Source: Gloeopeniophorella convolvens (lineage: Eukaryota; Basidiomycota; Agaricomycetes; Russulales). From it: a stretch of DNA of 19,672 nucleotides. Shown in pieces: positions 18,188 through 19,672 of this stretch. The position numbers and the translations under genes are program-made. Position 1 is the stretch's first letter. Each line of letters opens with the position of its first letter. The notes beneath the pieces were generated by a model. It was not told the origin of the DNA and searched no databases. It was given only the letters and a program-made list of their open reading frames with translations. The stretch is taken from contig WTXD01000188.1 of NCBI GenBank assembly GCA_022496205.1, positions 1 through 19,672 of the forward strand. The letters run 5' to 3'.

Positions 18188-19672
18188 TCAGCTGCGACTC
18201 TAGTGTCTTACTCTGGAATCACCGCACCTCAGACCGCGCTCCTTTCGGACCGTGCTCAACCCCAGGCGCTGATTCGACCCCTGTCTTACTCTGATCTTGA
18301 CGCTCCCCCTCGTGGACCGCCAACCATCCTTGACTACGGCACTCCCACTCGTGGACTGTCACCTGAACTACAGTATCCTCCCCTTGCCTCTACTCCTCGA
18401 CCTCCACCCACACCTCGCTCTCCATCGTATCATCCTCGCTCCCCATCTCCTGTTGACGTTGAACCAGGACAAATCCTCGACATCCTCACTGTACCACCTC
18501 GCTCTCCCTCTCCTCATCACTCTGCCTTTGACTTTCTAGTCCGCCTCAGAGCGCAACAAGTGCAAGAACGCTTTGCAGAAATCCTACGCACCTCAGCTAT
18601 CCCACAGTCTCCTATCCCTGGCCCCTCTACTGGTGAACAAGCTCCCAGCCCCTTGGTCGAGCCTACTCCAGCCTCCCCTTTCTTATCCACTCCCCAGCCT
18701 CGCTCTTCGCGTCCTTCACCTCCTTACTCCCCTTCGCATCTGTCTGTCCTTGCCCCTTCTCCTCATCCTGCATCGCCGGCGCATACTCCTGCGCTCCCTC
18801 CTACTCGCGCTCCTACTCCTCATCCTGTACCAACTCCCATACCCTCGCGAGCAGCGACGATATCCCCTTTAATCTTCGCTCCCAACCTCGCCCCAGCACC
18901 TGCTCTCGAGATCCTCGTCGACGTCGCCGTCGAGCAATTCCCTGACCAAGCACCTCCCCCATATCATCGCGTCCGTTCCCCCTCTGAGGTCACAAACGAT
19001 AGCGACCTCACTGACTACGTCGATTTCCACTTCGACGCTCCACCACTCCAACCCATCCCTGCTTGCCCACGCGTACTTCATCGACCCCACGAGCGAATTG
19101 CAGCACAACTTGCTGGTCGCCCCCAACGTTCTGACGCATCCCAACTCCTCTGGCACGTCCCTCGCATCAAGTCAGCTCGATTCTACCTTGAAAACATCAA
19201 CAACTACCTCCCTGAGCTTCGCCCCTTCCGCTCCCACCTCGAGGAGTACCATTACTTCACACTTGAAGCTACTCGCCCAAACGAAGGCAACAGACGCTTA
19301 CCAGAGCACCCATATCACCCTCGCCACATCTGCGCCTTCACTATCTACATCCCACCATCGCGTGAACTACCCCTTGGAGCTATACGCTACGAGTTCACTT
19401 ACCATCTTGTCGACAATCTCCTCTCCCTCGAATTTGGCACCCAAAGGTGCTTTGAAGGTGCCAGAGTCCCACTCCGTCATATCGACTTCCTAGACGGCCG
19501 ATTCCTGAGTACTTACGGCTCTCTCCACTTCGACCACGGCCGCATCATCTCTATCCGCGACCGCTACTCAGAACTCAACGATTCCTGTCTCCTGTATCCT
19601 GCACTTCGACTCTTCACGGCCTTCCATCGCATCCCTGACAACGTCAGAGAAGTAGGAGACACACCTTTTCGC
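18188..19672 (+). CDS. Methionine-free gag-like open frame of an LTR element, open at window end
   Basis: The frame opens after TGA at 18185-18187 and stays open for 495 codons to the window edge without a single ATG in this or any other plus-strand frame. About the first 250 residues are rich in Pro, Ser, Thr and Arg (LSYSDLDAPPRGPP, TPRPPPTPRSPSYHPRSPSP), with a short helical FDFLVRLRAQQVQERFAEIL segment. The rest looks globular (LLWHVPRIKSARFYLENI, HICAFTIYIPPSRELPLG, CFEGARVPLRHIDFLDGRF). Codons favour C or T at the third base throughout, as a real coding sequence would. I do not recognise a domain; no zinc knuckle or protease is seen before the window ends. Position just after the LTR and PBS-like site suggests a structural (gag-like) protein. 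Initiation would need a near-cognate codon, for example GTG at 18203 or CTG at 18269, or an unseen splice. Short TTG-started frames in other phases are shadows. Confidence 0.62.

Noticed and set aside
18297..19493. Shorter frames of 80-131 codons in other phases downstream of the second LTR
   Set aside because: They begin at TTG, and their sequences are shadows of the 495-codon frame at 18188-19672.

Overview
The window looks like a transposon-rich stretch of a filamentous basidiomycete genome, probably an agaricomycete. The signs are spliceosomal introns of 50-67 nt with GT...AG ends, a Tad/I-type LINE with RNase H, a Copia element, a TGTCA...TGACA-bounded LTR element, and a large multi-exon transposase-like gene of a type I know from agaricomycete genomes. 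No complete, clearly housekeeping gene is present. The one host-like gene, an NmrA-type oxidoreductase, is broken.

Layout. 1-2581 (+) is the 3' part of a LINE: reverse transcriptase, RNase H, a Cys/His tail and an 18-A poly(A) tail, with one in-frame stop. It abuts 2582-3012 (-), the 5' half of an NmrA-like gene that it has split. 3064-4674 has no gene I can support. 4680-5164 is a solo Copia LTR with perfect TGATC target duplications. 5372-5640 and 7667-7979 are two AT-rich blocks of palindromic GATATC/TTGC repeats. They flank about 1.7 kb of G/C-rich non-coding DNA with degenerate internal repeats. 8181-8734 (+) is a small coiled-coil gene whose ATG appears to be split by an intron. 9205-12329 (-) is the last 870 codons, in ten exons, of a large transposase-like gene. 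Its coding frame is intact but it is cut at 12329/12330 by a Copia element (12330 to at least 17015, minus strand). That Copia copy has a 3' LTR, a polypurine tract and a gag-pol frame carrying a frameshift, a nonsense codon and a lost integrase catalytic Glu. No 5' LTR is visible. 17509-18161 (+) is the 5' LTR of a second LTR element, whose internal region runs off the right edge.

The most unusual feature is in that last element. Downstream of its TATA box there is no ATG in any frame for 1,697 nt (17976-19672). Within this stretch lies a single open frame of 495 codons (18188-19672, open at the window edge) with no methionine. ATGs are common (nine in about 465 nt) in the LTR upstream of the predicted transcription start and then vanish. 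This is what one would expect if the transcript is kept free of AUG so that a gag-like protein starts at a non-AUG codon and ribosomes scan on to a distant downstream AUG. That interpretation is inference.

All exon structures, repeat boundaries and family assignments come from reading the sequence by eye; no database search was run.
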